Source of the DNA: CAZSDP01 sp964605665
Lineage (GTDB): Bacteria > Planctomycetota > UBA8108 > UBA1146
Reading direction: 5' to 3'
Length of the DNA: 64,000 nucleotides
Assembly (NCBI GenBank): GCA_964605665.1
Contig: CAZSDP010000020.1
Span: 16,039 to 80,038, forward strand
Below are positions 62,672-64,000 of this stretch, in pieces. The position numbers and the translations under genes were made by a program. The notes beneath the pieces were generated by a model. The model was not told the origin of the DNA and searched no databases. It saw nothing but the letters and a program-made list of their open reading frames with translations. How positions within the stretch are numbered: the stretch's first letter is position 1; the number at the start of each line of letters is the position of its first letter.

Positions 62672-64000
62672 TTACGGTAAGAACTTTCCCGGTTCTGCCA
62701 GCTTCTCTGGCAGATAAGTATCGATGACGTAGTTCAATCCCCACTTCGCGAGCGCCTGTTGTTCTGCGCGCACTCCCATCTTCAGGAGCTTCTCGATGGC
62801 GACTCCCCATCGCTTCTTGTTCTGGAAGAAGGGATCATTCTTGAGCGCGTCCTTCGCTCTTTTTATGTCAACGTCCTTCAGTGGGTGAGTGGGAAGATCA
62901 TACTTGACGATGTCTTCAGGAGTCACACCCAAAAAACTGGCGCTTGGAACGCAGAAGAACTTGTTGATATGGGCCGCATTTCCCGATCCGACCTTGAGAG
63001 TCCGATAGATGTTACTAATTCCGTATGGATCGCAGTCGACGAAGGCATAGACCGGAATCTTCGCCTGCTCCGATAGCTTACGGATGAATCGTCTCGTCGA
63101 TCGAGTTGGTACTCCTGCCATGCTGACCAGAATGCAGTTCGCTTTGCGCCAAAACTTGTGACTTTGCAGTCTTTGGAAGATACCGCCGGTTTCAATGGCG
63201 AGGATGAACTTCGCTCGAGTCTCGAAGGAGAGGTGCTCTACCGAGCTTGGAATCGAGTAAGCACCGCTGCCAAATCGAGTGCAGTCGATCCGCTCAATCT
63301 CTCCGGTTTCCAAGTCTGGGTCATGGACGATCAACTCTCCTGCCACCGCTCCGCCATGTTCATCGGGGACAAACCGTAGCTGCTCACGACTGATGTTGTC
63401 GACCGAGAAAAGCGCTTCGATGTCATCCATGACGGTGTCTGATTCCGATTGGTCGTGGAAGCGGGCTTCTCCCCAGTTTTTTGACTGATAGTAGGCATCT
63501 CGCTTCGTGGCAAAGTCATTGGTTTCGACCAGATCTTTGGATAGCCCCATCATGCGCAAGGTCTGAGCAAATCCCTTGACCGTATTGACGGTGAGAGTTC
63601 GTTCTTTTCGTCCTCGACCGATTTCAAGATAGCCCTTTTTCGTCGAGTAAGAGACGTTGGAGAGTGAACGAACCGGGAACTTCAAAATGGGTTTGTTGCC
63701 GCCGAGAACCGTCTGGTGGATCCGGTCGGCGGTTCCGACGATGCTCTTGACGGTCGTTGCGTTGAGGCGCGCGTTGTGTTTGGTGACCTGCGCCAAGTAT
63801 GCCTTGTCGACTTTCTTCCCGGTGCCGGCACCCCTTTGGGAGAGCACAGGGGTTTGCGCCGTCTCTTCCGACTGACGTACCTGAGCAGTCTTCTTCTTAG
63901 CGGTCTTTTTCTTAGTGGTCTTCTTCTTAGCGGTTTTCTTCTTAGTGGTCTTCTTCTTGGTGGTCTTCTTCTTGGTGGTCTTCTTCTTGGTGGTCTTCTT
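62672..64000 (-). CDS. top6A: DNA topoisomerase VI subunit A with KKTT-repeat N-terminal extension (N-terminus beyond window)
   Basis: 443 codons are visible, entering from the right edge. The first about 35 are nearly pure KKTT/KKKTA repeats, then a short linker (QVRQSEETAQTPVLSQ) and a Spo11/TopVIA core of about 390 residues. Core marks: the winged-helix catalytic motif TKRDAYY (catalytic Tyr is the second of the pair), Toprim glutamate in AIETGGIF, and Toprim DxD in FVDCDPYGI, with SMAGVPTRSTRRF between. TopoVI makes two-ended DNA breaks with 5'-phosphotyrosyl links; it needs the GHKL ATPase subunit B, which is not in the window and would be expected just upstream (right of 64000). The KKTT tail resembles histone-H1/Hc1-type DNA-binding tails. 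Confidence 0.93.
   Translation of the reverse strand, partial: KKTTKKKTTKKKTTKKKTTKKKTAKKKTTKKKTAKKKTAQVRQSEETAQTPVLSQRGAGTGKKVDKAYLAQVTKHNARLNATTVKSIVGTADRIHQTVLGGNKPILKFPVRSLSNVSYSTKKGYLEIGRGRKERTLTVNTVKGFAQTLRMMGLSKDLVETNDFATKRDAYYQSKNWGEARFHDQSESDTVMDDIEALFSVDNISREQLRFVPDEHGGAVAGELIVHDPDLETGEIERIDCTRFGSGAYSIPSSVEHLSFETRAKFILAIETGGIFQRLQSHKFWRKANCILVSMAGVPTRSTRRFIRKLSEQAKIPVYAFVDCDPYGISNIYRTLKVGSGNAAHINKFFCVPSASFLGVTPEDIVKYDLPTHPLKDVDIKRAKDALKNDPFFQNKKRWGVAIEKLLKMGVRAEQQALAKWGLNYVIDTYLPEKLAEPGKFLP

Overview
The window looks like a chromosomal piece of an uncultured-type marine Planctomycetota bacterium. The basis is seven secreted proteins carrying the same cysteine-containing dockerin-like EF-hand module with an LFxGG signature, a Planctomycete cytochrome C / DUF2231-type membrane protein, CRTAC1-type FG-GAP and multihaem proteins, a BRCT-MerR-TPR protein and a lysine/threonine-rich chromatin-like tail. 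No rRNA or taxonomic marker gene is present, so this is inference from gene content.

Layout. Bases 1-3062 (minus strand): a cut-off SLC13/DASS anion symporter, the biotin transporter subunit BioY and a sigma-54-dependent activator. Bases 3382-3566: a promoter, tRNA-Asn and terminator. Bases 3957-9844: an unknown membrane protein, a broken transposase and a 1492-residue secreted choice-of-anchor/cohesin/dockerin protein. Bases 10545-18485 (minus): a DUF1254/DUF1214 protein followed by a tightly overlapping MoxR-DUF58-DUF4381-VWA-VWA-TPR-BatD operon. Bases 19395-33638: a TonB transport cassette. It has a divergent secreted dockerin/beta-helix-like protein, then a TonB-dependent receptor, a lipoprotein, DUF3450, a TtpC-like long ExbB, ExbB, ExbD, TonB, a TPR lipoprotein and two dockerin-bearing exported proteins, mostly overlapping by 1-4 bases. 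Two imperfect direct repeats of about 145 bases (18969 and 33796) flank this cassette.

Bases 34127-64000 look compositionally more moderate: a hypothetical exported protein; ProC and a leucine-dehydrogenase-family enzyme; a cupredoxin-dockerin protein; a large glycine-rich lipoprotein; the BRCT-MerR-TPR protein; a TruC-like pseudouridine synthase with a DUF309 protein; a cohesin/dockerin protein; and a minus-strand group of methyltransferase, cytochrome/DUF2231-like protein, CRTAC1-like protein, five-TM multihaem cytochrome with TPRs, and a 1350-residue protein with about 40 CDxNGxxDSCE repeats. The window closes with an alpha/beta hydrolase, a carboxypeptidase-regulatory-repeat protein, an MscS channel and the catalytic A subunit of DNA topoisomerase VI with a KKTT-repeat N-terminal extension that runs off the edge.

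The most notable points are the bacterial topoisomerase VI A with its histone-H1-like tail; the 3.5-34 kb block bounded by tRNA-Asn and by a copy of the tRNA-Asn 3' end plus terminator, with the TonB cassette framed by direct repeats inside it; the 40-repeat protein; and a perfect in-frame 117-base tandem duplication at a gene junction. No CRISPR array, rRNA, intact integrase or phage gene was found.
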